Assembly: GCA_022644775.1 (NCBI GenBank)
Contig: JALCHN010000019.1
Span: 1-34,655 of the forward strand
DNA length: 34,655 nucleotides
Source: Eggerthellaceae bacterium
GTDB taxonomy: Bacteria > Actinomycetota > Coriobacteriia > Coriobacteriales > Eggerthellaceae
Reading direction: 5' to 3'
The translations under genes and the position numbers were made by a program. This document shows positions 1-8,585 of the stretch, one piece after another; the first letter of the stretch is position 1, and each line of letters begins with the position of its first letter. Below the pieces are notes generated by a model. It worked only from the letters and a program-made list of their open reading frames with translations. It was not told the DNA's origin and made no database searches.

Positions 1-27
1 TGTCGTCACAGCCAGACTGTGACGACA
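1..27. repeat. Perfect 11-bp inverted repeat at window edge
   Basis: TGTCGTCACAG and CTGTGACGACA form a perfect 11-bp inverted repeat around the 5-base loop CCAGA. No T-run follows on the plus strand, and the minus-strand continuation lies outside the window. It may be the stem of a terminator for a gene to the left or a dyad operator; the sequence does not decide. Confidence 0.55.
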
Positions 28-45
28 TCACGCGCCCCCGTTGTC

Positions 46-73
46 ACAAAAGCGCCCGCATCTGCGGGCGCTT
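46..73 (-). terminator. Intrinsic terminator after divIVA (end of dcw cluster)
   Basis: On the minus strand AAGCGCCCGCA and TGCGGGCGCTT pair as a perfect 11-bp GC-rich stem with a 2-base loop, followed by a short T-run (TTTT then GTG). It begins 22 bases after the divIVA stop codon, so it is the expected 3' end of the whole minus-strand division cluster. Confidence 0.75.
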
Positions 74-95
74 GCATGCAAATCTGAAGCGAAAG

Positions 96-902
96 CTAGT
101 CGACGTCGTCGAACTCGAAGCCGTCGTCGGTGTCGCCGAAGCCGCTGAAGTCCTTTTCGACCTTCGAAGGTTTGGGCGCTGCGGGCGCGACCACGGAAGA
201 GGAGGTCACGTTCGGCGTCGTATAGGTGGCGACGACCTCTTCGGGCGTGCTCGGCACCGGGGCGGCCGATGCGGGAGCCGGCGCGGGCGCCGGGGCCGTC
301 ATGACCTTGCGAGGCGCGGTGAGCACGTGGGAGGCGCGGTTGCCGCCGGCCTTGCCCGCCTGCAGGTCGGACAGGATGTCCTGGGAGTTGCCGATGAAGT
401 CGGTCAGCATGTCGCTGAAGCGGTCGCGGGCGGCCTCGCGGTCGTCCTCGAGCTTCTTGATCTGATCGAGCACGCGCTGCTTTTCGGCGTTGGCCTTGTC
501 GAGGATGCGCTGGGCCTCGTCGGTGGCGTCCTGACGGGTGGTTTCGGCCGCGCCGTTGGCGTTGGCCAGGATCTCGTCGGCCGAACGCTGGGCGATGATG
601 AGGGCCTGGGCGATCGCGTTGTCTTCGGCGTGATGCTCGGCGACCTGCTTTTCGAGCTGGGCGATGCGGGCGTCGCGCTCGTCGATGTCGCGCTGGCTGT
701 ATTCCCCGCCCTGAGAGGAAGTCATGGCGGCAGGCTGAGCCTGGGCGTCGGCGAGCTGACTTTCGAGCTGCGCGATGTTCGCATGGAGCTCGTCGAGGTC
801 GGAAGCTACGCGCTCGAGGAATGCATCGACCTCGTCGACATTGTAGCCCTTACGCTCGATAGAGAAGCTCTGATTGTTCACATCGTCGGAAGTAAGTGCC
901 AT
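96..902 (-). CDS. divIVA: DivIVA/Wag31-family polar and septal coiled-coil protein
   Basis: A 268-residue cytoplasmic scaffold that in Gram-positives gathers at curved membrane (septum and poles) and recruits wall-growth or division proteins. The N-terminal 40 residues have the DivIVA membrane-binding domain pattern, with the stretch RKGYNVDEVDAFLERV. They are followed by a long Glu/Gln/Asp-rich heptad region (about 60-175) consistent with a coiled coil, then an Ala/Pro-rich linker (about 195-245) and an acidic Phe-containing tail. The ATG is preceded by GAAAGGTAG. It is the last gene of the cluster, 54 bases after yggT, which is the usual position in actinobacteria and other Gram-positives. 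Family assignment is firm; whether it drives polar growth (Wag31-like) or septum placement cannot be read from sequence. Confidence 0.93.
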   Translation of the reverse strand: MALTSDDVNNQSFSIERKGYNVDEVDAFLERVASDLDELHANIAQLESQLADAQAQPAAMTSSQGGEYSQRDIDERDARIAQLEKQVAEHHAEDNAIAQALIIAQRSADEILANANGAAETTRQDATDEAQRILDKANAEKQRVLDQIKKLEDDREAARDRFSDMLTDFIGNSQDILSDLQAGKAGGNRASHVLTAPRKVMTAPAPAPAPASAAPVPSTPEEVVATYTTPNVTSSSVVAPAAPKPSKVEKDFSGFGDTDDGFEFDDVD

Positions 903-956
903 CTGACTACCTTTCGTTAGACACTTCGGTTAGCAAATTCAGTAAAGCCGCTGCCG

Positions 957-1214
957 CTATAACAGCCACGCGAGAAATTCCACCGCCAATTGTAATACAA
1001 CCAATGCGATGATGGGCGTTATATCCACGGTCCCGCCGATAGGGGGAATGAGCTTCTTGAACAGGCCCAAGTAGGGCTCGCAAATCTTTTCGAAGAACAG
1101 CCGGATGTCGGCGAGCACCCCGTCATGGGTGATCGGAATCCAGGTGAGCAGACAGTAGATGACGATGATCAGCGAGTAGGCGTTGCCCAACTCGATGATG
1201 ATGCGGCTGATCAT
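957..1214 (-). CDS. yggT: YggT-family small membrane protein
   Basis: An 85-residue integral membrane protein with two hydrophobic segments (about residues 12-28 and 65-85) separated by a conserved-looking loop containing CEPYLGLFKKLIPP, the YggT-family hallmark. The biochemical role of the family is not settled; YggT proteins are repeatedly found beside sepF and divIVA and have been linked to division and membrane homeostasis. The ATG is preceded by AGAAGGAGAGG at good spacing. It lies 30 bases downstream of sepF and 54 bases upstream of divIVA in one operon. Confidence 0.9.
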   Translation of the reverse strand: MISRIIIELGNAYSLIIVIYCLLTWIPITHDGVLADIRLFFEKICEPYLGLFKKLIPPIGGTVDITPIIALVVLQLAVEFLAWLL

Positions 1215-1244
1215 GCAGGTACCTCTCCTTCTGCAGCCGTGCGG

Positions 1245-2189
1245 CTACATGACGCCTTTCGCACGCAGCGTCTTGATCTCGGTTTCGGTCAGGGCGTTGG
1301 GGCGCGTAATCGCGAACACCTTGTCGGCGATGCAATCGACGCGGGCATCGAGGGCGCTTGCCACGCCGAACGAGAAGTCGAGGATGCGCTTGGCAAGCTG
1401 GTTGGGCGTATCGTGCAGGCTGAGCACCACGGCGTCGCCGGCCTTGAGCGTGCGCGCCACGTTCTCGACTTCGGCGTAGGCCTGCGGGGCGATTACGATC
1501 ACCTCGCGCGTGGGCTTGTGGGAGGCGGCCCCGGCGCCTTCGTAGGCCTGGTAGGGGTCGTAGGAGGCATGGGCGCCCTTGGACGCCGAATCGGGCTGGA
1601 GCGCGGCGCGCGTGGGCGACGAATCGAACAGCGAGTTGTAGCCGGCGTGCGAACGGGACGAGCGCGCGGCGGCCGTGGCTGCCTCCTCGTCTTCGCGCAG
1701 GCGGTCCTTCTCTTCGGCGGGGACGCCGTCGATTTCGGCGCCCGAACGCGTGTAGTCGCTCGCGCGGCCCACCGAATTGCGCAGGGAGCCCGATCGGTAG
1801 GACGAGCTGCGGTAGGACGAACCGGTGCCGACGGAAGACGACGAGCCGGCCTGAGGCGCGGAGTACTTGGTGGTGGCGCGCACGTCGTCCATGCTCACGA
1901 GCGCCGGGTAGCCCGAAGCGCTGCGGCGCTCGCCCAAGTTCTGGGAAGCGCGCGAGGTATAGGACGAACGACGCGGGCGGTTGGTGCCGGCGCTGCGCGT
2001 GGTCACCGAATCGTAGCGCGAGTCGATGTCGTCGGAGGAGCCGGGGGCCGCGGCGTCGTAGTCGTCGTAGTCGTCGGCGTACTCGTCGTAATCGTCGAGG
2101 TAATCGTCGCCGTAGCTACGCGAGTCGCCGAACCCGAGGCGTTCTTTCAGGTTGCCTAGCATTCCGCCTCCGCGATTGAAACTTGGCAT
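1245..2189 (-). CDS. sepF: SepF, FtsZ membrane anchor with long disordered linker
   Basis: SepF polymerises at the membrane and binds the FtsZ C-terminal tip, replacing FtsA in bacteria that lack it. The globular SepF domain is C-terminal (about 225-305, starting REVIVIAPQAYAEVENV). Near the N-terminus MLGNLKERLGFGD looks like the membrane-targeting amphipathic helix. Residues 28-45 are almost only Asp/Glu/Tyr. A Ser/Arg/Tyr-rich low-complexity linker of roughly 170 residues fills the middle, making the protein (314 aa) about twice the usual length. Two starts are possible: the ATG chosen here (GGAG 8 bases upstream), or an in-frame ATG at 2160-2162 with a stronger GGAGG 4 bases upstream, which would place the amphipathic helix at the very N-terminus (305 aa). 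Confidence 0.88.
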   Translation of the reverse strand: MPSFNRGGGMLGNLKERLGFGDSRSYGDDYLDDYDEYADDYDDYDAAAPGSSDDIDSRYDSVTTRSAGTNRPRRSSYTSRASQNLGERRSASGYPALVSMDDVRATTKYSAPQAGSSSSVGTGSSYRSSSYRSGSLRNSVGRASDYTRSGAEIDGVPAEEKDRLREDEEAATAAARSSRSHAGYNSLFDSSPTRAALQPDSASKGAHASYDPYQAYEGAGAASHKPTREVIVIAPQAYAEVENVARTLKAGDAVVLSLHDTPNQLAKRILDFSFGVASALDARVDCIADKVFAITRPNALTETEIKTLRAKGVM

Positions 2190-2255
2190 CTACATCACTC
2201 CACTGTATCGAAAAGCCCGCGTCAAGGCTCATATCACTTCGAAACCGAACGTCAC

Positions 2256-2945
2256 TTAGGCGAAATCTTCGCTGAAGATGGCTCGACCAATCCGTACCAT
2301 GGTAGCCCCCTGCGCAACGGCCCGTTCCCAGTCTTCGCTCATCCCCATGGAAAGTTCAGACAAGTGATCGGCGTCTGCGCAGTCCCATTCGGCCCGCATG
2401 CGATCGCGCAGTTCGCGCAGGTCGGAAAAGCAGCGCTCGGCCACGTCGAGGTCGCCCTGGGGCGCCATCGTCATGAACCCGCGCACGCGCACGTGGTCGA
2501 AGGCTTCGGTGGCGCGCAGGAGGCCGAGCACCTCGGCAGGCGCGGCGCCGCCCTTCGACTCCTCCCCCGACACGTTGACTTCGATCAGGATGTCCTGCAC
2601 TTTGCCGCAGGCTTCGGCGGCATGCTCGATACGGGCGAGATGATGCTCTTCGTAGATCGAATGGATGAGAGCGGCGCAGGGAACGATGTCCTTGATGCGG
2701 CGCGACTGCACGTTGCCGATGAAATGCCACTCCTCATTGGGATAGAGGGCGTGCTTTTCCATGATCTGGTCGGGGCGGTTCTCGCCGAAGACGTGGGCGC
2801 CGGCGTCGATCGCCTCCTGCACGCGCGGGGCCTCGACGGTCTTCGACACCGCGATGAGCTTGACGTCCTTGGGATCGCGGCCGCATGCGCGGCAGACCTC
2901 GGCGAGATGGGCGGCAACCTGAGTGTATTGAGCTCCAATAGGCAT
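2256..2945 (-). CDS. yggS: YggS/PLPBP-family pyridoxal-phosphate homeostasis protein
   Basis: A 229-residue single-domain protein with the alanine-racemase-like TIM barrel that binds pyridoxal 5'-phosphate. The family controls free PLP and amino-acid balance and has no proven enzymatic reaction. Lys35 in AVSKT is the expected Schiff-base lysine. GENRPDQ, HFIGNVQSRRIK and LSMGMSEDW...VRIGRAIF match the conserved YggS blocks. Placement between pgeF and sepF is the classic Gram-positive arrangement. A gap of 108 bases separates it from pgeF, larger than most gaps in the cluster, so a local promoter is possible, but no good -35/-10 pair was found. Confidence 0.93.
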   Translation of the reverse strand: MPIGAQYTQVAAHLAEVCRACGRDPKDVKLIAVSKTVEAPRVQEAIDAGAHVFGENRPDQIMEKHALYPNEEWHFIGNVQSRRIKDIVPCAALIHSIYEEHHLARIEHAAEACGKVQDILIEVNVSGEESKGGAAPAEVLGLLRATEAFDHVRVRGFMTMAPQGDLDVAERCFSDLRELRDRMRAEWDCADADHLSELSMGMSEDWERAVAQGATMVRIGRAIFSEDFA

Positions 2946-3053
2946 GGTGTTCGCTTCCTTCGAAAGAGAATCGTATCAGGGCAAGTGTAGCCCAAGGGCC
3001 GGCGCGCGCGGAACTCGGAAGGGCATCCTCACAGACCGCGAGGCGAGACGCCG

Positions 3054-3890
3054 CTAGCGGGAAAGGGCGGCAAAGGCCCCGTGCCGGCCGCAGGTGCCGC
3101 TGCTTGCCCGGTAGGAATAGAAGCGCTCGGTAGTGCACACGGTGCACACATCGACGTCGGCTATGCGTTCGGGCGCCACGCCGGCTTCCCCCAAATCGCG
3201 GCGCAGGCAGGCACCCATGTCGACATGGCGGGCGTCGGGGGCGCAGTCCTCGCCGAAGTCGCGGGCGAATGCGTCGCGCAGCTCGGCGGAGACCTCGAAG
3301 CATTCCGCGTGGATGTAGGGCCCGATGTAGACGTTGCAGTCGCCAGGGCGGGCCGCGCCGTCGGCGCAGAGGGCGGAAAGGGCGGAAACGGCGATGTGGG
3401 CCGCGACGCCGCGCCAGCCCGCATGCACCACGGCGGCCGCGCCCGTGGGCGCAACCACGATCACGGGAGTGCAGTCGGCATAGCAGAGCAGGCCGGCTAC
3501 GCCGGGCGTGCGGACGATGAGGCCGTCGGCCCCTTGAGCGACGTCGGCGCGCACTTCTTCGACCGTGCGCGTGCCGTCGATCGCGACGAGCCGGTCGCCG
3601 TGCACCTGCTTGGGTACGACCACCGGCGCGCCGGCAAAGCCCAGGGCGCTTGCGAGCGCCGCCCTGTTGGCCTCGACGGCCGCGAGGTCGTCGCCCACGT
3701 GCGAGCCCAGGTTGAGCGAGCCGAACGCGCCTGTGCTCACGCCGCCCGAACGTTCGGAGAAAGCCACGCGCACGCCCGTGCGGGCGAACAGGGCCTCGTC
3801 GGTGTAGGCGTAGAGCGGCTCTTGCGAGGCCGTAGACGCAAAACGACCGCGGGACAGGCGCGGCAGCGGCAGTCCGGCGGTCGTTGACAT
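3054..3890 (-). CDS. pgeF: PgeF/YfiH-family multicopper-oxidase-like (laccase-domain) protein
   Basis: A 278-residue cytoplasmic protein of the YfiH/DUF152 family. E. coli YfiH (PgeF) has been described as an enzyme correcting L-Ser misincorporation in the peptidoglycan peptide, while homologues have purine-nucleoside phosphorylase/deaminase activity, so the role here is open. The zinc-binding triad is visible as His97 (KQVHGD), Cys140 (YADCTPV) and His156 (HAGWRG), and a C-terminal FYSYR block followed by GTCGRHG. About 25 N-terminal residues precede the conserved core; the chosen ATG has GAAGGG upstream. It follows ftsZ by 15 bases, which suggests co-transcription. Confidence 0.9.
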   Translation of the reverse strand: MSTTAGLPLPRLSRGRFASTASQEPLYAYTDEALFARTGVRVAFSERSGGVSTGAFGSLNLGSHVGDDLAAVEANRAALASALGFAGAPVVVPKQVHGDRLVAIDGTRTVEEVRADVAQGADGLIVRTPGVAGLLCYADCTPVIVVAPTGAAAVVHAGWRGVAAHIAVSALSALCADGAARPGDCNVYIGPYIHAECFEVSAELRDAFARDFGEDCAPDARHVDMGACLRRDLGEAGVAPERIADVDVCTVCTTERFYSYRASSGTCGRHGAFAALSR

Positions 3891-3905
3891 GCGATATCCC
3901 TTCTT

Positions 3906-5021
3906 CTAGCGCTGGCGCTTGAGGAAATCGGGGATGTAGTCTTCGTCGGCGAAGCGGGAGCCCGTCGGCGCGTTGTAGGCGCTCTGCTGCACCGCCGGCG
4001 CCGGCTCTTTGGGAGCGGCCGTCGAGGTGAACAGGTCGTTGTGGTAGCCGATAGACGACTGGCCCTGATCGGCCTTAAAGCCGGTGGCGATAACGGTGAT
4101 GCGCACCTGGTCGTCGAGGGATTCGTCGATGATCTGGCCGTAGATAATGTTGGCGCTTTCGTCGGCGCAGGACTCGACGACGCCCGCGGCTTCGGCGACT
4201 TCCGACAGGGTGAGGTCGGGTGCGCCGGCGATCGAGAACAGCACGCGCGAGGCGCCCGAGATGCCCGATTCGAGCAGGCGGGAGTTGGTGGCCTGCTGGG
4301 CGGCGTCGAGGGCGCGATTCTCGCCGGAGGCGATGCCGATGCCCATCATGGCCGTGCCCGCGTCCTTCATGACCGAGCGGATGTCGGCGAAGTCGAGGTT
4401 GATCAGGCCGGGGATCGTGATCAGGTCGGTCACGCCCTGGATGCCCTGGCGCAGCGTGTCGTCGGCGATGCGGAAGGCGTCGAGGATGCTCGTCTTCTTC
4501 TCGACGATTTCGAGCAGGCGGTCGTTGGGAATCACGATGAGGGTGTCAACCTTCTGGGAGAGCAGGTCGATGCCCTGTTCGGCTTGGTTGCGGCGCAGGC
4601 GGCCTTCGAAGCTGAAGGGCTTGGTCACGATGCCCACGGTGAGGGCGCCGATTTCCTCGCGGGCGATTTCGGCCACGACCGGGGCCGCGCCCGTGCCGGT
4701 GCCACCGCCTTCGCCGGCGGTCACGAAGACCATGTCGGCTTCCGCGAGGGCGTCGCGGATTTCGGAACGGCTCTCTTCGGCGGCCTGCGCACCCACTTCG
4801 GGGTTGGCGCCGGCGCCGAGCCCGCGGGTGAGCTCTTCGCCGATGTGGATGGTCTGATCCGCTTCGGACAGGAGCAACGCCTGGTGGTCGGTGTTGATCG
4901 CGATGAATTCGACGCCTTTGATACCGGCTTCCACCATACGGTTGACGGCGTTCGTACCGCCGCCGCCGACGCCCACTACCTTGATGACGGCCGGGCTATC
5001 GGTCCCAGTTTTAACGGTCAT
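3906..5021 (-). CDS. ftsZ: Cell division GTPase FtsZ
   Basis: A tubulin-like GTPase that polymerises into the Z-ring at mid-cell. The tubulin signature GGGTGTG is at residues 105-111, the glycine-rich nucleotide loop [14 protein letters not shown] at 16-29, and the T7 synergy loop NLDFADI at about 208-214 with the catalytic acidic residues. The length (371 aa) is typical of a core plus short linker. The C-terminal tip [12 protein letters not shown] is the conserved peptide that binds SepF (FtsA is absent from this window). The ATG has GGAGG 8 bases upstream. A 155-base gap separates it from ftsQ and contains a plausible promoter (5091-5118), which would let ftsZ be expressed above the rest of the cluster. 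Confidence 0.98.
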   Translation of the reverse strand: MTVKTGTDSPAVIKVVGVGGGGTNAVNRMVEAGIKGVEFIAINTDHQALLLSEADQTIHIGEELTRGLGAGANPEVGAQAAEESRSEIRDALAEADMVFVTAGEGGGTGTGAAPVVAEIAREEIGALTVGIVTKPFSFEGRLRRNQAEQGIDLLSQKVDTLIVIPNDRLLEIVEKKTSILDAFRIADDTLRQGIQGVTDLITIPGLINLDFADIRSVMKDAGTAMMGIGIASGENRALDAAQQATNSRLLESGISGASRVLFSIAGAPDLTLSEVAEAAGVVESCADESANIIYGQIIDESLDDQVRITVIATGFKADQGQSSIGYHNDLFTSTAAPKEPAPAVQQSAYNAPTGSRFADEDYIPDFLKRQR

Positions 5022-5090
5022 GTTCTAAATCCTCCACAGTGCCGCGTGTGCTCTGTTGTGCTCACGGATATGAGTCTTGCATACAGTCGA

Positions 5091-5118
5091 ATTGTACACG
5101 ATGCCTTTTCCTTTGCAA
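5091..5118 (-). promoter_or_regulatory. Candidate sigma-A promoter for ftsZ
   Basis: On the minus strand TTGCAA (5113-5118) and TACAAT (5091-5096) are separated by 16 bases, matching the -35 and -10 consensus at 4 of 6 and 5 of 6 positions. It lies about 70 bases upstream of the ftsZ start in the largest gap of the cluster after mraZ. Read by eye only. Confidence 0.5.
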
Positions 5119-5125
5119 ACGAGAA

Positions 5126-5169
5126 GGCCCGCGCCTGCGCAATAGGCATACACCTGCGCAAACGGGGCC
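5126..5169 (-). other. Imperfect hairpin between ftsQ and ftsZ
   Basis: GGCCC/GGGCC (5 bp) and TGCGCA/TGCGCA (6 bp) form a two-part stem with an internal loop just downstream of the ftsQ stop and just upstream of the candidate ftsZ promoter. No T-run follows, so it is a weak candidate for a transcript-end stabiliser or partial attenuator rather than a clear terminator. Confidence 0.3.
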
Positions 5170-5176
5170 CGGGCGC

Positions 5177-6235
5177 CTACAGGGACCGCCAGGTGGGTCG
5201 GTCGGTCACGCGCACGTTGATGTAGGTGACCTCGGGGTGCTCGTTCATGAGCTCGAGGCAGACCTGCTCCTTTTCGCGCACCTCTTCGGCGGTGTCGGCC
5301 GAACCGAAGGCGATCTGCACCCCGTTGTCGAGCGTGATGATCGTGTTGGCCGCATCGGTGGCCGACACGGTGGTCACCCGGCCGGAGAGCTCGGTCGTGA
5401 GGTTGGCGACGATGTCGAGCGCGTTGATGACGCTCTCGTCGCTGCAGTGGGCCCCCACCACCGGCTTGACGCCGTAGGGGACATCGGTGATGTGGAGCAC
5501 CTGGGAGGCGTCCTGGTAGATCTGGTCGCTCACGCTCGAGGCGTCGGAGGAGTTCTCGTCGGGGATGTTAAGCAGCCAGGTACCGTCGCCGGCGATCGCC
5601 CAGTGCTCGGTCTGCTGGCCTTCCGTCGAGGTCACGTCGACCACGGCCGCAATCGACCGCTCGGTGATCGAAAGCTCGATCGTGTCGGGGAAGATGCGGT
5701 TGACCTGGGCATGCGACACCCAGGCGTTCGATTCGAGGCGCGACTCGATGCCCGCCGTGTCGACGCGCAGCAAGGTGGTGCCCTGGGGCACCTGGGCAAG
5801 GTCGGTGAGCTCGGATGAGGTGAGGTGGGTGGCGCCGGTGACCGTGACCTTGGCGACCGGGAACAGGCTCGAGAAGTAGAGGGCCACGTAGACGATCACG
5901 AGGGCGATTATCACAGCGAAGGCGATCCCGATGCGGCGCACCCAGGGGTTGGCCGCCACCGCGCGCCGAGCGGTGGGCGCGCCGGACGTGCGGCGGGCGT
6001 CGCGGCGGATGTCGCCCACGCGCACCGACGACATGTGCACCTGGTTGGGCGTGCCCTTGCTGCCGCCCACGCTCACCTGGCGCACGCGCTGCTGGGCGCG
6101 GGCGTCGGCCGCACGCGACCGAGGCTGCTGCCGGCGGGGAGCAGACGAGCGCGACGAACGGGCAGAGCGTGGCTGCGCGCTACGCTTGCTGCGGGAATCC
6201 GAGGAAGCGGACCTCCGTTGTGAGTTCGATGCCAT
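5177..6235 (-). CDS. ftsQ: Divisome protein FtsQ/DivIB
   Basis: A bitopic membrane protein that connects FtsZ-side and wall-synthesis components and regulates FtsW-FtsI. It has a strongly basic, Ser/Arg-rich cytoplasmic tail of about 100 residues, one membrane segment (about 103-123, IAFAVIIALVIVYVALYF), then the extracytoplasmic POTRA domain beginning VAKVTVTGATHLTSSEL, and the FtsQ beta domain to the end (352 aa). The chosen ATG lies inside murB, giving a 56-base overlap; AAGGTG sits 10 bases upstream. The tail is low complexity, so a later in-frame GTG start (near residue 50) cannot be excluded. The order murB-ftsQ-ftsZ supports the assignment. Confidence 0.92.
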   Translation of the reverse strand: MASNSQRRSASSDSRSKRSAQPRSARSSRSSAPRRQQPRSRAADARAQQRVRQVSVGGSKGTPNQVHMSSVRVGDIRRDARRTSGAPTARRAVAANPWVRRIGIAFAVIIALVIVYVALYFSSLFPVAKVTVTGATHLTSSELTDLAQVPQGTTLLRVDTAGIESRLESNAWVSHAQVNRIFPDTIELSITERSIAAVVDVTSTEGQQTEHWAIAGDGTWLLNIPDENSSDASSVSDQIYQDASQVLHITDVPYGVKPVVGAHCSDESVINALDIVANLTTELSGRVTTVSATDAANTIITLDNGVQIAFGSADTAEEVREKEQVCLELMNEHPEVTYINVRVTDRPTWRSL

Positions 6236-7109
6236 AGTGCTGCTTCACCTTTTGCTTAGCCTGGTCGATTAATGCCTTCACGTCGGCGGCGCTCGCACCG
6301 CCCGTGTTCACGATAAAGTTCGCGTGCTTGGGGGAAATGCGGGCCCCTCCCACGCGCGCGCCCGAAAGGCCCGCCCCCTCGATGAGGGCGCCGGCCGATC
6401 TGCCTTCGGGGTTGCGAAAGACGCTGCCGCAGGACGCGTCATCTAAGGGCTGCGTCCGCTTGCGGCGCGTGAGCTTTTCCTCCATCTTGGCACGGATGAG
6501 CGCCTGCTCGGCCGGATTCACGGAGAGAACGCATTCCACGAGCACTTCGTCGGCGGGAAACGACGTGTGCCGGTAGCCCCATTCCACGTCGCTCGCCTGG
6601 CGGGACACGAGCCCCGTCCCCAACTTGTAGGAGGTGACCCGCACGACGCGCGACCCCAGCCATTCGCTGCGAGTCCCCGCGTTCATGCGCAGGGCGCCTC
6701 CCACCGACCCGGGCGTGCCCACGGCGAATTCCAGCCCGGCCACGCCCTGGCGGAAGGCCTCTTGAACGATACGGGGCAGCGAGGCCGCGGCGCCCACCGT
6801 GAACTCCATCGCTTCGGGGTCGTAGTTCCACTGCTTGAAGTCGCCGCCCAGGGTGACGACGACGCCGGGATAGCCGGCGTCGGCGACGAGCAGGTTGCTC
6901 CCCCGCCCCATGACGAACCAAGGGACACTCTGGTCGCGGCAGGCGGAAAGGACCGCGGCGAGCGCCGAAAGGGAGTCCGCGCGAACCCACACGCGGGCAG
7001 GGCCGCCCACCTTGAGGGTCGTATGGCGCGACAGGGGCTCGTCGTAGCGGATCTCGCCGCAAAACGTATCGTCGGCGGCGAGGGCGCCGAGCACGGCATG
7101 CTTGGCCAT
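6180..7109 (-). CDS. murB: UDP-N-acetylenolpyruvoylglucosamine reductase MurB
   Basis: A cytoplasmic FAD enzyme that reduces enolpyruvyl-UDP-GlcNAc with NADPH to UDP-MurNAc. FAD-binding blocks include GRGSNLLVADAGYPG (68-82) and VGTPGSVGGALRMNAG (130-145). Catalytic residues are visible as Arg180 (GYRHTSF), Ser229 (CGSVFRNP) and Glu299 (TTEVRFLG). The length (309 aa) and YRHTSF pattern fit the shorter Gram-positive (type II) MurB. The ATG lies 3 bases downstream of the murC stop, so translation is probably coupled, and the 3' end overlaps the ftsQ start by 56 bases. Confidence 0.97.
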   Translation of the reverse strand: MAKHAVLGALAADDTFCGEIRYDEPLSRHTTLKVGGPARVWVRADSLSALAAVLSACRDQSVPWFVMGRGSNLLVADAGYPGVVVTLGGDFKQWNYDPEAMEFTVGAAASLPRIVQEAFRQGVAGLEFAVGTPGSVGGALRMNAGTRSEWLGSRVVRVTSYKLGTGLVSRQASDVEWGYRHTSFPADEVLVECVLSVNPAEQALIRAKMEEKLTRRKRTQPLDDASCGSVFRNPEGRSAGALIEGAGLSGARVGGARISPKHANFIVNTGGASAADVKALIDQAKQKVKQHYGIELTTEVRFLGFPQQA

Positions 7110-7112
7110 GGC

Positions 7113-8525
7113 CTAGTTGGCCTCGCGCTGCTTGAGGGCTTCGATCAGCTCGGGGCCCACCTGGGTGACGTCGCCGGCGCCCATCGTGATCACCAAATCG
7201 CCGGGTGCGGCCACGTCGAGCATGGCGGGCACGGTGTCGAGTCGATGGGCCACGTACTTCAGCGGCGGATGCTTGGCCGAATCGTTGAGGACGTCCATGA
7301 AGGTACCGCCGTTGACGCCGGGCACAGGGGTTTCGCCTGCCGGGTAGACGTTCATGAAGGTCACCGTGTCAGCCTCGTCGAAGGCGTGGGCGAAGCCGTC
7401 GCGCAGCACGTCGGTGAACAGCTTGACGCGCGAGTAGCGATGCGGCTGGAAGAGCACATGCACGTGCTTGAAATCGAGCTTCTTGGCCGCCGCGATCGTT
7501 GCGGCGATTTCGGTGGGATGGTGGGCGTAGTCGTCGACGACCGTGACCCCGTCGGCCACGCCGACCAAGTCGAAGCGACGGCGAACGCCGGCGAACGCGG
7601 ACAAGGCGCGGGAGGCAGCTTCGACGTCTTCGCCCAGGGCCCACAGAAGCGTGAGGCAGCCGGCGGCGTTGAGCACGTTGTGACGGCCCGGGTTCTGCTT
7701 GACCGAACCCTCGACGCACGTGCCGTCGGGCAGCTCGAGGGTGAACAGGCTCCCCACCCCGTTGGCCTTCCAAGACAGCACGCGGCTGTCGGCGCCTTCG
7801 ACTTCGCCGTAGGTCACCACGCGCTTGCCGGTGGAGCGGGCGAGTTCGACGAGGGTGGGATCGTCGTTGCAAACCACGACCACGCCCTCGTCGGGCACCT
7901 GGCCCATGAACTCCTTGAACTTTGCGCGGATTTCGTCCAGGCCGCTGTAATGGTCGAGGTGATCGGCCTCGACGTTGGTGATGAGCACGCTGTAGGGGTC
8001 GAGGTAGGTGAAGCTCTTGTCGCTTTCGTCGGCTTCGACCACATAGTAGGCGCCCGTGCCGGAATGGGCGTTGGAATGGTAGGCGCGCACAATGCCGCCG
8101 ATCAGGAAGGTGGGGTCCTCCCCCATCCCGTCGAGCGTGGAGGCCACCATCGACGAGGTAGTGGTCTTGCCGTGGGTGCCGGCCACTGCGAGGGTCTTCT
8201 TGCCCACGCCGAGGGCGGCAAGCATCTGGGCGCGGTGCCAGATGGTGAGGTTGCGCTCCTTGGCGGCGATGAGCTCCGGGTTGTTGGGCAGAATCGCCGT
8301 GGAGACCACGACGATATCGGGGTCGGGGTCGGTGGGGATGTTGGCGGCGTCCTGGCCGATGAAGACCTTCACGCCGGCCTCTTCGAGCTCGCGCGTGTAG
8401 CGGCTCTCGCGCAAGTCGGAGCCGGAGACGTCCATGCCCTGGTCATGGGCGACGATGGCGATGCCGCTCATGCCCACACCGCCGATACCGATGAAATGAA
8501 CCCGTTTGATCTGCTGTTCCGACAT
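7113..8525 (-). CDS. murC: UDP-N-acetylmuramate-L-alanine ligase MurC
   Basis: A cytoplasmic ATP-dependent ligase adding L-Ala to UDP-MurNAc, the first step of the stem peptide. The Rossmann-like N-terminal block HFIGIGGVGMSGIA (10-23), the ATP loop GTHGKTT (116-122) with the His typical of MurC, and the central block YYVVEADESDKSF are all present; NVLNAAG and DDYAHHPTEI complete the Mur-ligase set. It is full length at 470 aa. It sits 60 bases after murG and 3 bases before murB. Confidence 0.98.
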   Translation of the reverse strand: MSEQQIKRVHFIGIGGVGMSGIAIVAHDQGMDVSGSDLRESRYTRELEEAGVKVFIGQDAANIPTDPDPDIVVVSTAILPNNPELIAAKERNLTIWHRAQMLAALGVGKKTLAVAGTHGKTTTSSMVASTLDGMGEDPTFLIGGIVRAYHSNAHSGTGAYYVVEADESDKSFTYLDPYSVLITNVEADHLDHYSGLDEIRAKFKEFMGQVPDEGVVVVCNDDPTLVELARSTGKRVVTYGEVEGADSRVLSWKANGVGSLFTLELPDGTCVEGSVKQNPGRHNVLNAAGCLTLLWALGEDVEAASRALSAFAGVRRRFDLVGVADGVTVVDDYAHHPTEIAATIAAAKKLDFKHVHVLFQPHRYSRVKLFTDVLRDGFAHAFDEADTVTFMNVYPAGETPVPGVNGGTFMDVLNDSAKHPPLKYVAHRLDTVPAMLDVAAPGDLVITMGAGDVTQVGPELIEALKQREAN

Positions 8526-8585
8526 AGGACGTGCGCACCTTTCACAAGAAGGGACGATAGATTCGAACCTGTATTGTAGCGCCTG

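Noticed and set aside
6567..8579. A 670-codon open frame on the plus strand
   Set aside because: It is antisense to murB and murC, with the same shadow composition and no recognisable motif.
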